64,000 bases of DNA from Lihuaxuella thermophila (GCF_900110165.1 NZ_FOCQ01000013.1:1-64000), one strand, 5' to 3'; shown: positions 26,035 through 35,445, counted from the first letter of the stretch. The notes: generated from the letters alone by a model not told the origin. A program made the numbers and translations.

Positions 26035-27039
26035 ATGAAAAAAGTAACCATGGCGGACGTAGCAAAATATGCGAATGTCTCAAAGAGTACCGTATCTCAA
26101 TTTTTAAATCAACGATACGACTTCATGAGTCAAAAAACAAAGGAACGCATTGAGCAGGCGATCCGGGAACTGGGTTATCAGCCTAATTTCGTTGCGCGGA
26201 GTCTGAAACAAAAGAAAACTTCCACGATTGGCGTCATCGTCGCCAATATTTTGCACACCTTTTCCACTCAGGTGATCCGGGCCATTGAGGATGCGTGTCA
26301 TGAACATGATTACCACGTCATTGTCTGCAACGCTGACGACGAGCCGGACAAAGAAAAGAAATACATCGACATGTTGACGGCAAAACAGGTGGACGGGCTG
26401 ATTGTTTTTCCTACAGGTGGAAATGTGGATCTTTATCAATCCATGGTTGAGGCGAAGTTACCGCTCGTGTTTTTGGACCGGATCGTTTCAGATGTCTCGG
26501 TTGACGCGGTTCTTTTGGATAATGAAGCGGCTGCTAAGATGGCGGTGAACCATTTCATCAGCAAAGGCTATGAGCGAATCGGAATGGTTACCACTTCATT
26601 GATCCGTCACGTGACCCCCAGGGTTGAACGGATCGCCGGATTTAAAAAAGCTCTGGAGGAGAACGGGATTCCGGTATGCGATGATTATGTGAAAGGCCTT
26701 GAAGTAGAGTGGATCAAAGAGGGGTTAGAAAAGATGTTCTCTCTGGATAAACCCCCGCAGGCCCTTCTGGCCGGAAACGATCTGGCACTGATGGAGATTC
26801 TAACTTATGCAAAACGGAACAGCCTCACGATTCCCACAGATCTGGCAATAATCGGAATCGACGAAGTCTCCTTTGCGGATCTTTATCACCCGCCCTTGAC
26901 GACGGTGAGACAACCTGCCTTTGAAATGGGGAAAAAAGCGGCTGAACTGTTGTTCGAAAAAATCGACGATCCGGATTCCCGGAAGAAAGCTTGTGTTTAC
27001 CGATTCGCACCGGAGTTGATCGAACGCGCATCCTGTTGA
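26035..27039 (+). CDS. kdgR: LacI-family repressor, probably KdgR
   Basis: A 334-residue LacI/GalR regulator. The N-terminal HTH is MADVAKYANVSKSTVSQFLN, with hinge YQPNFVARSLKQKKT. The sugar-binding core begins IGVIVANI and ends with LTTVRQPAFEMGKKAAELL. The position before a KDG kinase and a KDPG aldolase matches the kdgR of pectin/hexuronate catabolism. It probably senses 2-keto-3-deoxygluconate or its phosphate. Start ATG 26035 follows AAAGGAAG. It probably represses its own operon through the two palindromes. Confidence 0.9.
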   Translation: MKKVTMADVAKYANVSKSTVSQFLNQRYDFMSQKTKERIEQAIRELGYQPNFVARSLKQKKTSTIGVIVANILHTFSTQVIRAIEDACHEHDYHVIVCNADDEPDKEKKYIDMLTAKQVDGLIVFPTGGNVDLYQSMVEAKLPLVFLDRIVSDVSVDAVLLDNEAAAKMAVNHFISKGYERIGMVTTSLIRHVTPRVERIAGFKKALEENGIPVCDDYVKGLEVEWIKEGLEKMFSLDKPPQALLAGNDLALMEILTYAKRNSLTIPTDLAIIGIDEVSFADLYHPPLTTVRQPAFEMGKKAAELLFEKIDDPDSRKKACVYRFAPELIERASC

Positions 27040-27073
27040 CTGCCATTTAGCTGTGAAAGAGAGTGATCGATTC

Positions 27074-28024
27074 GTGTTGGATGTAATTACCATCGGTGAT
27101 GCCCTGATCACCTTTCAACCGTCAACAAGGGGGCCGATGAGGTTTGCCCATACATTTGAACGGAAGGTTGGCGGGGCGGAGTTAAACTTTGCGATCGGTT
27201 GTGCCCGGCTGGGATTGAAAACAGGATGGATCAGCCGTCTGGGCAATGACGAATTCGGCCGATATATCCAGCATTTTGTGCGCGGAGAAGGGATCGACAT
27301 TTCCCGGGTCCGGCTGGTGGACGGCTACCCGACTTCTTTAAATTTCAAGGAAATGATGGAAGACGGAAGCGGACGGACGTTTTATTACCGTTTTCATTCG
27401 CCGACATCGACGATGACGCCCGATGATCTGGATGAAAATTATTTTAAGCGGGCAAAGGTACTTCATATTACGGGGGTGTTTCCCGCGATCGGCGGACGAA
27501 ACTATGACATCATCAAACGAGCGGTTGAATTGGCGAAACGGCATAGGTTGTTGGTGTCGTTTGATCCCAACATCCGCCTCAGACTGTGGGGACGAGAAGA
27601 AGCGAAAGAGAAGTTGACCGCGTTGCTGCCTGATGTCGACATCATCCTGACAGGGGAAGATGAGGCAGAGCTGTTGCTGGGTGTCAAAAGTGTCCGCGCA
27701 ATCATTCACAGCTTATCCGATTTTGGCATCGGCTGGATCGCCGTCAAACGGGGCGAAAAAGGAGCTGTTGGGCATCACAATGGAGTGACGGTTGAGTCGC
27801 CTCCGGTAAAACCCCGAAAAGTGGTGGATACCGTCGGGGCCGGGGACGGTTTTGATGCCGGATTCATTTACGGTGTGCTGCAAAATTGGCCGCTCGACCG
27901 AACACTGGCATTCGCCAATACGATCGGATCGATGGTCGTCAGTGTTTCAGGAGACAATGAAGGGCTTCCGTATCTGGAGGACGTGCTCATTCAACTGGGA
28001 GAAAAAGATTTTATCGAGCGGTAA
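27074..28024 (+). CDS. kdgK: 2-keto-3-deoxygluconate kinase (PfkB family)
   Basis: A 316-residue sugar kinase that phosphorylates 2-keto-3-deoxygluconate to KDPG. Visible are the PfkB N-terminal motif GGAELNFAIGCARLG near residue 34, FDPNIRLRLW near 165 and the C-terminal signature DTVGAGDGFDAGFIYG with its catalytic aspartate. GTG 27074 is chosen because AGAGAGTGATC stands just before it; an in-frame GTG at 27053 lacks a ribosome site. It lies between the regulator and the aldolase of the same pathway in one operon. Confidence 0.93.
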   Translation: MLDVITIGDALITFQPSTRGPMRFAHTFERKVGGAELNFAIGCARLGLKTGWISRLGNDEFGRYIQHFVRGEGIDISRVRLVDGYPTSLNFKEMMEDGSGRTFYYRFHSPTSTMTPDDLDENYFKRAKVLHITGVFPAIGGRNYDIIKRAVELAKRHRLLVSFDPNIRLRLWGREEAKEKLTALLPDVDIILTGEDEAELLLGVKSVRAIIHSLSDFGIGWIAVKRGEKGAVGHHNGVTVESPPVKPRKVVDTVGAGDGFDAGFIYGVLQNWPLDRTLAFANTIGSMVVSVSGDNEGLPYLEDVLIQLGEKDFIER

Positions 28025-28077
28025 ATCGGGCAAGATGGGTTCACAGCATGCAGGAATGAAGGTAAGGTGGAGATCAG

Positions 28078-28716
28078 ATGAGTTTATTGGAGCAGATAAA
28101 GGAAAACGGGATCGTAGCCGTCATTCGCGGTGCGACCACTGAAAATATTGTGGAGATTGCCAGAGCGCTCAAGAACGGCGGTGTGAAAGCGCTGGAAATT
28201 ACGGTAGAAACGCCGAAGGTTCTCTCGATGATCGAGCGGGTGTCTGATGCATTCGGGGAGGAAGTGATCGTCGGTGCAGGTACGGTGCTCGATCCCGAAA
28301 CAGCGAGAGCGGCCATTATGGCGGGGGCGAAGTTCATTTTCTCACCAACCGTTCATCCGGAAACGATCAAGATGGCTAAGCGTTACGGCGTGATCAGTAT
28401 TCCCGGAGCGTTAACGCCGACTGAAATTTTAACGGCATATGAAAATGGGGCGGATCTGATCAAAGTATTCCCCGCCCATGTATTTGGTCCGCGTTATATC
28501 AAGGATATCCACGGGCCGTTACCCCACATTCCGCTGATGCCCACAGGCGGACTGGATGTTGACAATGTGGGGGACTATATCAAGGCTGGGGCTGTCGCCG
28601 CGGGAATCGGCAGTTCATTGGTGAATACAAAAAAACAGATGGACAGCGACTTTTTTATCGAACTGGAAAATAAAGCGGCCCAATTTGTACAGGCAGTGAA
28701 GGAAGCAAGAGCGTAA
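28078..28716 (+). CDS. kdgA: 2-dehydro-3-deoxyphosphogluconate aldolase
   Basis: A 212-residue class I aldolase that splits KDPG into pyruvate and glyceraldehyde 3-phosphate. VAVIRG near residue 13, KALEITVETP near 40 and the Schiff-base lysine in DLIKVFPA near 132 are visible, as is the phosphate-binding PTGGLDVDNV near 158. Length matches Eda/KdgA. Start ATG follows AAGGTGGAGATC. It is the last gene of the kdg operon; no transporter (kdgT) follows. Confidence 0.96.
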   Translation: MSLLEQIKENGIVAVIRGATTENIVEIARALKNGGVKALEITVETPKVLSMIERVSDAFGEEVIVGAGTVLDPETARAAIMAGAKFIFSPTVHPETIKMAKRYGVISIPGALTPTEILTAYENGADLIKVFPAHVFGPRYIKDIHGPLPHIPLMPTGGLDVDNVGDYIKAGAVAAGIGSSLVNTKKQMDSDFFIELENKAAQFVQAVKEARA

Positions 28717-28975
28717 GATCGCCAAAGCGGGAGAAGTTCAACTCTCAGTGGAGCGGAGACGGCCAACATATGCTGGAGCGGGCCTTCATTCCATGGGTTG
28801 TGCCGTGCGGTCATGGACTGTATTTGTTGCAATCTGCATAACCAGAACAAACGGCGAGTAACACTGCCGCTGCATCGGAAACGGAGTCGCCAAAACGATT
28901 TCCGAGCGGGTCATAACAGAGCAATTTACCCCCAGGCTGTGTTCAGAATTCATGGCTGATTTTATAGGTGGTGTT

Positions 28976-29467
28976 TTAAAGATCAATCCCCAATCGGCCC
29001 GCAACCACTACTTTGTCTGATAAAAAAAGATCGTCGGGAGAAGCTAACGGCTGATCCGTCAGTTGGATTCCGACGCTTAAATAGGCATTGGTAATCAGCG
29101 TGGAACAAATAAACCGCCCGTGATTTTCTCCGCTTTGAGGCGGGATGCCGAATCCATACCGCAACAATTCCTTGAGGATGGCGGCATAATCATATTCTGT
29201 GCCGATCTGGGCTTTGACGTATTGGAGAATCTTGTTTTGTTGATCCCGGGTAAGTTTCGGGTATCGCAAAACCAGTGCATCCCCGAGAAAATCATCAATC
29301 GGTCGGTAATCCACTTGGCGAAATATTTGAGCCTCGATGCCTAAACGCCTTTCGGGATCAGCGATGATGGCTGCATGGCACCAAGGGGAATCTGTGATTA
29401 CATCAATAACCGTACCCAAAATACCTGAGCTGTTGACCAACAAGATATCGGCCGGTTGCAGTGTCAT
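28976..29467 (-). CDS. YiiX-like permuted papain (NlpC/P60 superfamily) hydrolase
   Basis: A 163-residue cytoplasmic protein. The order of catalytic residues is permuted: a histidine early (SPWCHAAII, near residue 31), then a cysteine late (RFICSTLITNAYLSVGI, near 119). N-terminal LQPADILLVNSSG is characteristic of the YiiX/YaeF group. No signal peptide, so a role on a cytoplasmic or lipid substrate is more likely than on wall. Start ATG 29467 follows GAGGGATGAG. It stands alone between the kdg operon and the transporter operon. Confidence 0.85.
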   Translation of the reverse strand: MTLQPADILLVNSSGILGTVIDVITDSPWCHAAIIADPERRLGIEAQIFRQVDYRPIDDFLGDALVLRYPKLTRDQQNKILQYVKAQIGTEYDYAAILKELLRYGFGIPPQSGENHGRFICSTLITNAYLSVGIQLTDQPLASPDDLFLSDKVVVAGRLGIDL

Positions 29468-29966
29468 AAAGTCTCATCCCTCAGTAACGATTTCTGGTTC
29501 CTTTTTCCATCGGCGTCTTCAGGTGAATATTTTCAACATGAAGGTGTCTACTCAACGCTTATTCGTTATTCTTCTTATTTGAATGGAGAGACATTCATCG
29601 TCCTTCATGTCCAATCTTGTTAAGTAAAAACGACGGTCACTTCACAGCCTGCCGGGTTCTGCGTGTCTATGGCTGGTGATCGTTGATGGATATAAAATCA
29701 GAGGACTCCTGCTTTCATCAAGGAGTCCTCATTTTTGTTGAAAAGGAGGGGCGGTTGACTTTTCTTATAATCAGATCCGGTTCTTCATCCGACAGGATTT
29801 CGCCGGAACTTTCAGATCTATGAGAACATGAGGCGCTGGCGTGACTCCGATGCCCTGCGGGGGAGTATTCAGGGGGGATCGACGGGGCTGAGCACCATTA
29901 CCCCGGCTACGATTGTTTGACGCATGTGAGGATGATCTGCCTGTGGCTCGCTTTTGGGGGGTTGCC
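29468..29966. other. Intergenic region with one strong hairpin
   Basis: Apart from the hairpin at 29701-29736 nothing is recognised. The part 29760-29966 is GC-rich and lies behind tctC; small open frames there have no ribosome site. Confidence 0.4.
29701..29736. terminator. Rho-independent terminator-like hairpin
   Basis: GAGGACTCCT and AGGAGTCCTC, perfect 10-bp stem, 10-base loop. The plus strand continues ATTTTTG and the minus strand TGATTTTAT, so it could act in either direction, for instance for the tct transcript. Confidence 0.7.
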
Positions 29967-30995
29967 TTACTTCCGTATGCCCGTCTCGGTGGCCAGACGG
30001 GTGTAGGACCGGGTCTCTTCCTTGACAAACCGGGTGAAGTCAGCGGAATTCAAATATGAGCTCTGCACGTGGATATTGTTCAACTTTTTCAGAAACGCCG
30101 GGTCTTTCACCATTTTGGCGATCGTTTCATCCCACTTTTTCACCACGTGTGCCGGTGTGCCGGCCGGCATCGACACCCCCGTCCACCATTTGACGCTCAT
30201 GCCCTTGATCCCCTGTTCTTCCGCTGTTGGTACATCCGGGAAATATGGACTCCGTTTTTCTGCCTGGACGGCCAATATTTTTACCTTGCCCGCCTTGGCC
30301 ATGGAATACACCTCTGCCACTGAATGAACGGCCAACACCGCGTGTCCGCCTGCAACCTTGGGCATGGAGTCGGACGCTCCCTTCGTGGTGATCATCCGCG
30401 TCTTGGAGAAATCAACGCCAATCGCTTTCAACCATTCGGCCACCCCGAAAGCCGAAGTGCCGGCAGGTCCGACACTGGTCCATGTCAGTTGCTCGGGATG
30501 TTTTTTCACCCAGTCGGAAAACTCTTTAAAGTCTTTCCAAGGAGCATCCGCTTTGACCGTAAAGGCGATCGGGTCCTCCACGATGCGGCTGACAAACAGG
30601 TGATCGGAGAGCTTCACCGGCGGATCAGCCATCCCGGCGGCCATCATCGTCGTGCTCGACACGTTGTTTGCCATTACCGTATACCCATCGCGGGCGGACT
30701 GTTTCAACACGTATTGTGCAGCGACAGCCCCGCCTCCGCCCGGCTTATTGACCACGACCACCGGTTGCCCCCATTCTTCGCTCAGGTACTCTGCGACTGC
30801 ACGCGCCACCAGGTCGGTACCCCCACCGGGAGCAAACGGAACCACGTATTCGATCTGCTTGGCGGGGTAGCCGCTGCCGGACTCAGCCGTTTGACCGGCC
30901 GGATCCGAAGCGGAAGGGAGGGGAGAACATCCCGTGACAAGCATGACGCCTGTCAACACAATCATGAGCATAAGCGGCAAACGGTTTCTCTTCAT
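29967..30995 (-). CDS. tctC: Tripartite tricarboxylate transporter substrate-binding lipoprotein (TctC/Bug family)
   Basis: A 342-residue lipoprotein. The signal MKRNRLPLMLMIVLTGVMLVTGC ends in a lipobox (LVTGC). The mature domain shows the Bug-family motifs YVVPFAPGGGTDLVARAVAEYL and VVVNKPGGGGAVAAQYVLK, and ends RLATETGIRK. It captures a carboxylate outside the cell and passes it to the TctA/TctB permease encoded just upstream. Start ATG follows AGGGGG. The ligand (citrate, tartrate, lactate-type acid) cannot be decided; the divergent Ldh2 gene hints at a hydroxy-acid. Confidence 0.94.
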   Translation of the reverse strand: MKRNRLPLMLMIVLTGVMLVTGCSPLPSASDPAGQTAESGSGYPAKQIEYVVPFAPGGGTDLVARAVAEYLSEEWGQPVVVVNKPGGGGAVAAQYVLKQSARDGYTVMANNVSSTTMMAAGMADPPVKLSDHLFVSRIVEDPIAFTVKADAPWKDFKEFSDWVKKHPEQLTWTSVGPAGTSAFGVAEWLKAIGVDFSKTRMITTKGASDSMPKVAGGHAVLAVHSVAEVYSMAKAGKVKILAVQAEKRSPYFPDVPTAEEQGIKGMSVKWWTGVSMPAGTPAHVVKKWDETIAKMVKDPAFLKKLNNIHVQSSYLNSADFTRFVKEETRSYTRLATETGIRK

Positions 30996-31025
30996 TGGTT
31001 TAAAACCCCCTCGATGGAAAGGACA

Positions 31026-32543
31026 TCAGGCAATCTCCGCCTGCTGTCCGGTTTCTTGCCTCACCCGCTGTTTGGTGCGCCGCATCAAGTTCAGCGAGAG
31101 AAACAGCAGTGCCACGGACAGCACGATAATGGATAGAGAGAGTGGACGCTTGAAGAAAATCAGGGGATTGCCGGCAGACATGGCCATCGATTGTATAAAT
31201 GATTGTTCCAGCATCGGCCCGAGAATAAAGCACAAGATCAACGGCGCTACCGGCCAGCGATATTTATGCAAGAGATAGCCCAACACGCCAAACACGAGGG
31301 CGACACTTACGTCGAACAGGCTGTTGCGTACCGTGTAAGCGCCGATCGTGCTTAGCATGAGGATGACCGGAGCCAGGATCCCGTACGGTACCCGGGTCAA
31401 CCGGGCCCAGATGCCAACCAGCGGCAGATTCAGCACCAACAGCATGAGGTTGCCGATAAACATGCTGGCGATCACTGTCCAAACGAACTTGGGATTTTGT
31501 TCAAACAGTACCGGACCGGGAGCGAGCCCGTAGATCATCAGACCGGCCAACAGGACTGCCAATGGAGGAGAGGCAGGGATCCCCAATGCGAACAGCGGGA
31601 TAAAACCTGCGGAGCTGGTCGCGTTATTGGCCGCTTCAGGAGCCGCTACTCCCTCCATCGCTCCTTTGCCAAACTGGTCGGGGTGTTTGGATGTTTTTTT
31701 CTGCAGGTCGTACGCCAAAAACGTGCTAACCGCCGCCGAACATCCCGGCAACAAGCCCAATAGAAAGCCCACCAATCCTCCCTGAAACATCGGTTTCACA
31801 CTTTTGCGCAAATCCGCCATGCTCGGATAAATGCTGCCGATGTTGCCGAATGAGACGGCTGTTCGCTTTTCTTCAATTCCCTTCAATACCTCGGTGACGG
31901 CAAACAAGCCGATGATGATACTGATCATCTCAAAACCGCCGGTGAAGTCGTTGCTTCCGTAGGCAAACCTCGGCATTCCGGAAGAAGGGCCGATTCCCAC
32001 CATGGACAGCAGATAGCCGAACACCCCCATGATCAAGGCTTTAACGATGGAGTTGCCGGCCAGATTGATCATTACCGTCAACGCCAGAAGCATCAGGGCA
32101 AAGTACTCCGGCGGACCAAACTTTAACGCCTGATCGGCCAGGAAGGGAGCGAAAAAGACCAGGCCGATCACGCCAAGCGTACCGGCGGCGAAGGAGGCGA
32201 TGGCCGCCACTCCCAACGCAGGTCCTCCTCTCCCCTTTTTCGCCAGCGGGTAACCGTCCAGGCAGGTGGGCACGGAAGAAACCTCGCCGGGGATATTCAG
32301 CAAAATCGCTGTGGTCGACCCTCCATACATGGCCCCGTAGTAAATGCCCGCCATCATGATGATCGCCTGTGTGGGTTCCAGCACTGTCGTCAAGGGGAGG
32401 AGGATGGCAATCGCGGATGTCGGCCCTAACCCGGGCAATACACCCACAAACGTGCCCACCAGCGCACCGATTCCCGCCATCAGCAAGTTTTGCGGGGTCA
32501 TCGCCTGCATAAAACCGGAAAGCAGCAGCTCAAAAGTTTCCAT
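31026..32543 (-). CDS. tctA: Tripartite tricarboxylate transporter large permease (TctA)
   Basis: A 505-residue membrane protein with about twelve hydrophobic segments and the TctA signatures GVLPGLGPTSAIAILLPLT near residue 33 and GLLPGCSAAVSTFLAYDLQKKTSKHP near 260. It also shows the AAPEAANNATSSAGFIPLFALGIP region. It forms the transport channel with TctB, driven by an ion gradient. The start lies behind AGGAGGGGGAG. It is the middle gene of tctB-tctA-tctC, with 15 and 30 bases between genes. Confidence 0.95.
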   Translation of the reverse strand: METFELLLSGFMQAMTPQNLLMAGIGALVGTFVGVLPGLGPTSAIAILLPLTTVLEPTQAIIMMAGIYYGAMYGGSTTAILLNIPGEVSSVPTCLDGYPLAKKGRGGPALGVAAIASFAAGTLGVIGLVFFAPFLADQALKFGPPEYFALMLLALTVMINLAGNSIVKALIMGVFGYLLSMVGIGPSSGMPRFAYGSNDFTGGFEMISIIIGLFAVTEVLKGIEEKRTAVSFGNIGSIYPSMADLRKSVKPMFQGGLVGFLLGLLPGCSAAVSTFLAYDLQKKTSKHPDQFGKGAMEGVAAPEAANNATSSAGFIPLFALGIPASPPLAVLLAGLMIYGLAPGPVLFEQNPKFVWTVIASMFIGNLMLLVLNLPLVGIWARLTRVPYGILAPVILMLSTIGAYTVRNSLFDVSVALVFGVLGYLLHKYRWPVAPLILCFILGPMLEQSFIQSMAMSAGNPLIFFKRPLSLSIIVLSVALLFLSLNLMRRTKQRVRQETGQQAEIA

Positions 32544-32558
32544 GCTCTCCCCCTCCTG

Positions 32559-33020
32559 CTAGAGTTTAAACAAACCGACGGGAAACGGAATTTTTAGCCA
32601 CACCGCAAAGATCAGGTAGATCGACGCCGTCAGTACAATGGCAAAAACCAGCGACACGTGCCAGCGGTACGGCCCGATCTGTTTGAATAAGCCAAAGGAG
32701 ACCAGGAGTGTGCTGAGCGCATATCCCAGGAGAGGAATCAAATACCGATAAGCGAACATTAAAGCGATAGACCCCAGAATCACGCTCAACCGGGGCTTTG
32801 CCGGAAATGGCACATCTTCCGGTCCGTTCCTTTTGGTAAACAGCAACAGCGCTCCCAGCACCACCAGTATCACGCCCAACAGGGCAGGCATCGTATGGTC
32901 GCCGACCATCGGGCTGGATCGATACGGATACAACCGGACCGCCTCGATGAGTGCGGCGATCCCCAGGATGATCCCCAGCAGCCCGCCTGCCCTGTCCGCC
33001 GTGATCTTTCTTTGAGACAT
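32559..33020 (-). CDS. tctB: Tripartite tricarboxylate transporter small subunit (TctB)
   Basis: A 153-residue protein with four hydrophobic segments (GGLLGIILGIAALIEAVRLYP, MPALLGVILVVLGALLLF, SVILGSIALMFAYRYLIPLLG and VSLVFAIVLTASIYLIFAVWL) and the family end LKIPFPVGLF. Poorly conserved in sequence but always next to TctA. It is the first gene of the operon; start ATG follows AGGAGGGGTG. The promoter must lie in the AT-rich region before 33120. Confidence 0.92.
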   Translation of the reverse strand: MSQRKITADRAGGLLGIILGIAALIEAVRLYPYRSSPMVGDHTMPALLGVILVVLGALLLFTKRNGPEDVPFPAKPRLSVILGSIALMFAYRYLIPLLGYALSTLLVSFGLFKQIGPYRWHVSLVFAIVLTASIYLIFAVWLKIPFPVGLFKL

Positions 33021-33364
33021 GACACCCCTCCTGTTGGATGACCCATTTCATTTCGCATCTGCCGGGATGCAACAGATCAGCGGATCAAACTACAATTATT
33101 TAAACATTTATTTTATCAATTTTCAATATATTATAAATTATATATCATCATCGCATTTAGAAGTAAAGGGAATGGAAATGGCGTAAAATTCTAATGAAAC
33201 ATATGATTCTGTATTGGCGATTACAGTGGAGTCAACGAAGATGTAGGAACAAAAGATACGTATTCTCATCTATCTGTTCCCCATTGAGCCGTTGCGGAAT
33301 GCGTTTTCGAAAGAGCTTGGGCGTCTCACGGATACCAGATCAATAAAAATGTGGTGATGGGATC
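33021..33364. other. Divergent promoter region of tct operon and Ldh2 gene
   Basis: An AT-rich block (33090-33150) probably holds the divergent promoters. Open codons at 33215-33360 on the plus strand look like degraded coding sequence, but I cannot name a family. Confidence 0.35.
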
Positions 33365-34447
33365 ATGCGCTATTGTAAAGCGGAGGAATTGATACAGTTG
33401 ACGGAGGGAATCTTGCGCCGGTTGGGTGTTCCCGAGTTAGATGCAAAAGTAACTGCGGATTCTTTGGTCCAGGCCAATTTGGAGGGAACCGACAGCCACG
33501 GAATCAGCCGGCTGCCGATCTATGCCAGGCGATTGATGGATCAGCGGATCAATAAGAATCCGGATATCAAGATCGAGCGAAGCGGTTCGGTAATCAAAGT
33601 GGACGGAGATAACGGTTTAGGCCAAGTGGTCTCCTACCGGTCCGTTCAGGCGGCGATCCCTGTAGCCAAAGAAACGGGGATTGCGGGCATCGCCGTTCAC
33701 CACAGCAATCATAATGGAACAGCCGCTTATTATTGCCAACACGCTTGTCGCGAAGAGATGATCTTGATTGCAATGACCAATTCCCCGTCCGGAATGATTC
33801 CCCACGGCGGAAGGCAGGCTTATCTCGGCACGAACCCCATTGGCTTCGGCTTTCCCGTGAGATCAGGCCCTCCCGTGATTGTGGATATGTCCTCCAGTGT
33901 AGCGGCCCGCGGAAAAATCATTCTGGCTGCCAAAGAAGGGAGGGAGATCCCGTCCGGGTGGGCAGTGGATGCCGATGGAGCGGTAACCACGGATCCGGTT
34001 GCCGCACTACAAGGAGGGGTGTTGCCTTTTGGAGGTGCCAAAGGATTTGCGCTGGCGACCGCAATCGAGATTTTGGCGGGGGTGCTTAGCGGAGCAGGCT
34101 TTGGCCCCCATGTGCAGAGCATCTATCATGACCGTCACGGGGCAGCTGATGTCGGGCATTTTTTTATCCTGCTTAATATTGCCCATTGGATGCCGATCGA
34201 GGCATATTATGACCGGCTTGATCAATTCATCAAAGAATTAAAAGCCATTCCTTTGGCCAAGCATGCGGAAGAAATCTGTTACCCTGGGGAGCGCCGCTTT
34301 CGCAGGTGGCAAGACCGGCGGAAAAACGGAATTCCCCTGTCCGGAGATGTGTGCATGGAGTTGCAGAAATTAGCAAAAATATGCAGGGTTCCATTTTCAC
34401 TCGCCGACGAACAGGGCGGGGACACACGTCAGGGGGAAACCCATTGA
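33365..34447 (+). CDS. Ldh2-family malate/L-lactate-type dehydrogenase
   Basis: A 360-residue NAD(P)-dependent 2-hydroxyacid dehydrogenase of the Ldh2/YlbC family, distinct from LDH/MDH Rossmann enzymes. The signatures are EGTDSHGISRLPIYARRL near residue 40, HHSNHNGTAAYYC near 117 and GTNPIGFGFP near 155, with FGGAKGFALATAIEILAGVLSG near 222. Relatives oxidise malate, lactate, sulfolactate or ureidoglycolate. The C-terminal 50 residues are longer than usual. It is divergent from the tct operon, so the transported acid or its product may be the substrate (inference). Start ATG follows GGTGATGGGATC. Confidence 0.9.
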   Translation: MRYCKAEELIQLTEGILRRLGVPELDAKVTADSLVQANLEGTDSHGISRLPIYARRLMDQRINKNPDIKIERSGSVIKVDGDNGLGQVVSYRSVQAAIPVAKETGIAGIAVHHSNHNGTAAYYCQHACREEMILIAMTNSPSGMIPHGGRQAYLGTNPIGFGFPVRSGPPVIVDMSSSVAARGKIILAAKEGREIPSGWAVDADGAVTTDPVAALQGGVLPFGGAKGFALATAIEILAGVLSGAGFGPHVQSIYHDRHGAADVGHFFILLNIAHWMPIEAYYDRLDQFIKELKAIPLAKHAEEICYPGERRFRRWQDRRKNGIPLSGDVCMELQKLAKICRVPFSLADEQGGDTRQGETH

Positions 34448-34599
34448 TCCCGGCTTGTATGATGTTGGATTGTGGACGGGACCAAAGAGAAAGCCGATTT
34501 TGATCCTGCCTTGAAACCGCTCGACCTCCTTGAACCAACAGGGATTTTTGAATTTTTTGTTTAATGTTCTATTGATGAAAGCATGAAAGGAGAGAAATC

Positions 34600-35445
34600 A
34601 TGAGCAGGCGGTTCAGTTCTTTGTTGGTGAGTGTGATGCTGTTAACTGCAGGATTTTTTGCAGGGGTATTTTTTGGTCTGAACAGCGAAGCGGCAGTCGC
34701 CGATCAACCGGCCAAATCCCGGTGGGATCATCCGGTAAAATCACGGTTGGACAAGATTTTAAAAGAAGGCAAAATCCGTATTGGCACGACAGGGGATTAT
34801 AAGCCGTTTACCTATTGGAATCCCGAAACCAAACAGTATGAAGGATATGACATCGATGCGGCCAAAATGTTGGCCGGTAGTTTGGGGGTAGAGGTGGAAT
34901 TTGTCCGGACCTCGTGGCCCACGTTGATGAGCGATCTTCAAGAGGATCGATTCGATCTGGCTATGGGCGGAATCTCAAGAAATCTGGAGCGGCAAAAGAG
35001 GGCTCATTTTTCGGCCCCTTACATACGGGACGGGAAATCACCTTTGATCCGGAAAGAAGATAAAGAGCGTTTTAAAAGTCTGCAGGACATTGATCAGCCC
35101 TCGGTCAAAATCGCGGTGAATCCCGGCGGAACCAATGAAAAATTTGTGCGGGAGAATATTAAGCATGCCCAGGTGACGATCATTGAAAATAACCTGGACA
35201 TCCCAAAGTTGGTGGCCGAAGGAAAATTTGATGTGATGATTACGGACAGCGTGGAAGCCCGATTCTATGCCAAACAAGATGAGCGTTTGTACGCCGCGCT
35301 GGCCGACCGTCCCTTTACGGTCCATGAAAAAGGGTATCTCATGCACCGGGGAGACTTAGACTTTCAAAATTGGGTCAATCTCTGGGTGGAAGAGATGAAA
35401 TTGCAGGGTAAATTTAGGGAGCTGGAACGGAAATGGATTGAATAG
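34600..35445 (+). CDS. Exported cyclohexadienyl-dehydratase-like (PheC/SBP_bac_3) protein
   Basis: A 281-residue protein with an N-terminal signal or anchor (LLVSVMLLTAGFFAGVFFG) and a type II periplasmic-binding fold. Motifs IGTTGDYKPFTYW, TSWPTLMSDLQEDRFDLAM, RDGKSPL and VNPGGTNEKF match PheC of Pseudomonas. The glutamate in TDSVEARF, which marks the dehydratase subgroup, is present. PheC converts prephenate or arogenate to phenylpyruvate or phenylalanine. No ABC permease genes are adjacent, which fits an enzyme better than a transporter component. Start ATG follows AAAGGAGAG. A plain solute-binding protein remains possible. Confidence 0.82.
   Translation: MSRRFSSLLVSVMLLTAGFFAGVFFGLNSEAAVADQPAKSRWDHPVKSRLDKILKEGKIRIGTTGDYKPFTYWNPETKQYEGYDIDAAKMLAGSLGVEVEFVRTSWPTLMSDLQEDRFDLAMGGISRNLERQKRAHFSAPYIRDGKSPLIRKEDKERFKSLQDIDQPSVKIAVNPGGTNEKFVRENIKHAQVTIIENNLDIPKLVAEGKFDVMITDSVEARFYAKQDERLYAALADRPFTVHEKGYLMHRGDLDFQNWVNLWVEEMKLQGKFRELERKWIE

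Noticed and set aside
29771-30028. Minus-strand 85-codon frame at the end of tctC
   Set aside because: It overlaps the tctC end in another frame and is Arg/Pro-rich shadow sequence without ribosome site.
30324-31136. Plus-strand open frame of 270 codons over tctC and tctA
   Set aside because: It lies opposite two well-supported transporter genes and crosses their boundary; the product is a low-complexity His/Arg-rich translation.
33215-33360. Possible remnant of a regulator gene before the Ldh2 gene
   Set aside because: Several frames give regulator-like words, but no frame shows a convincing family signature; kept only as a remark.
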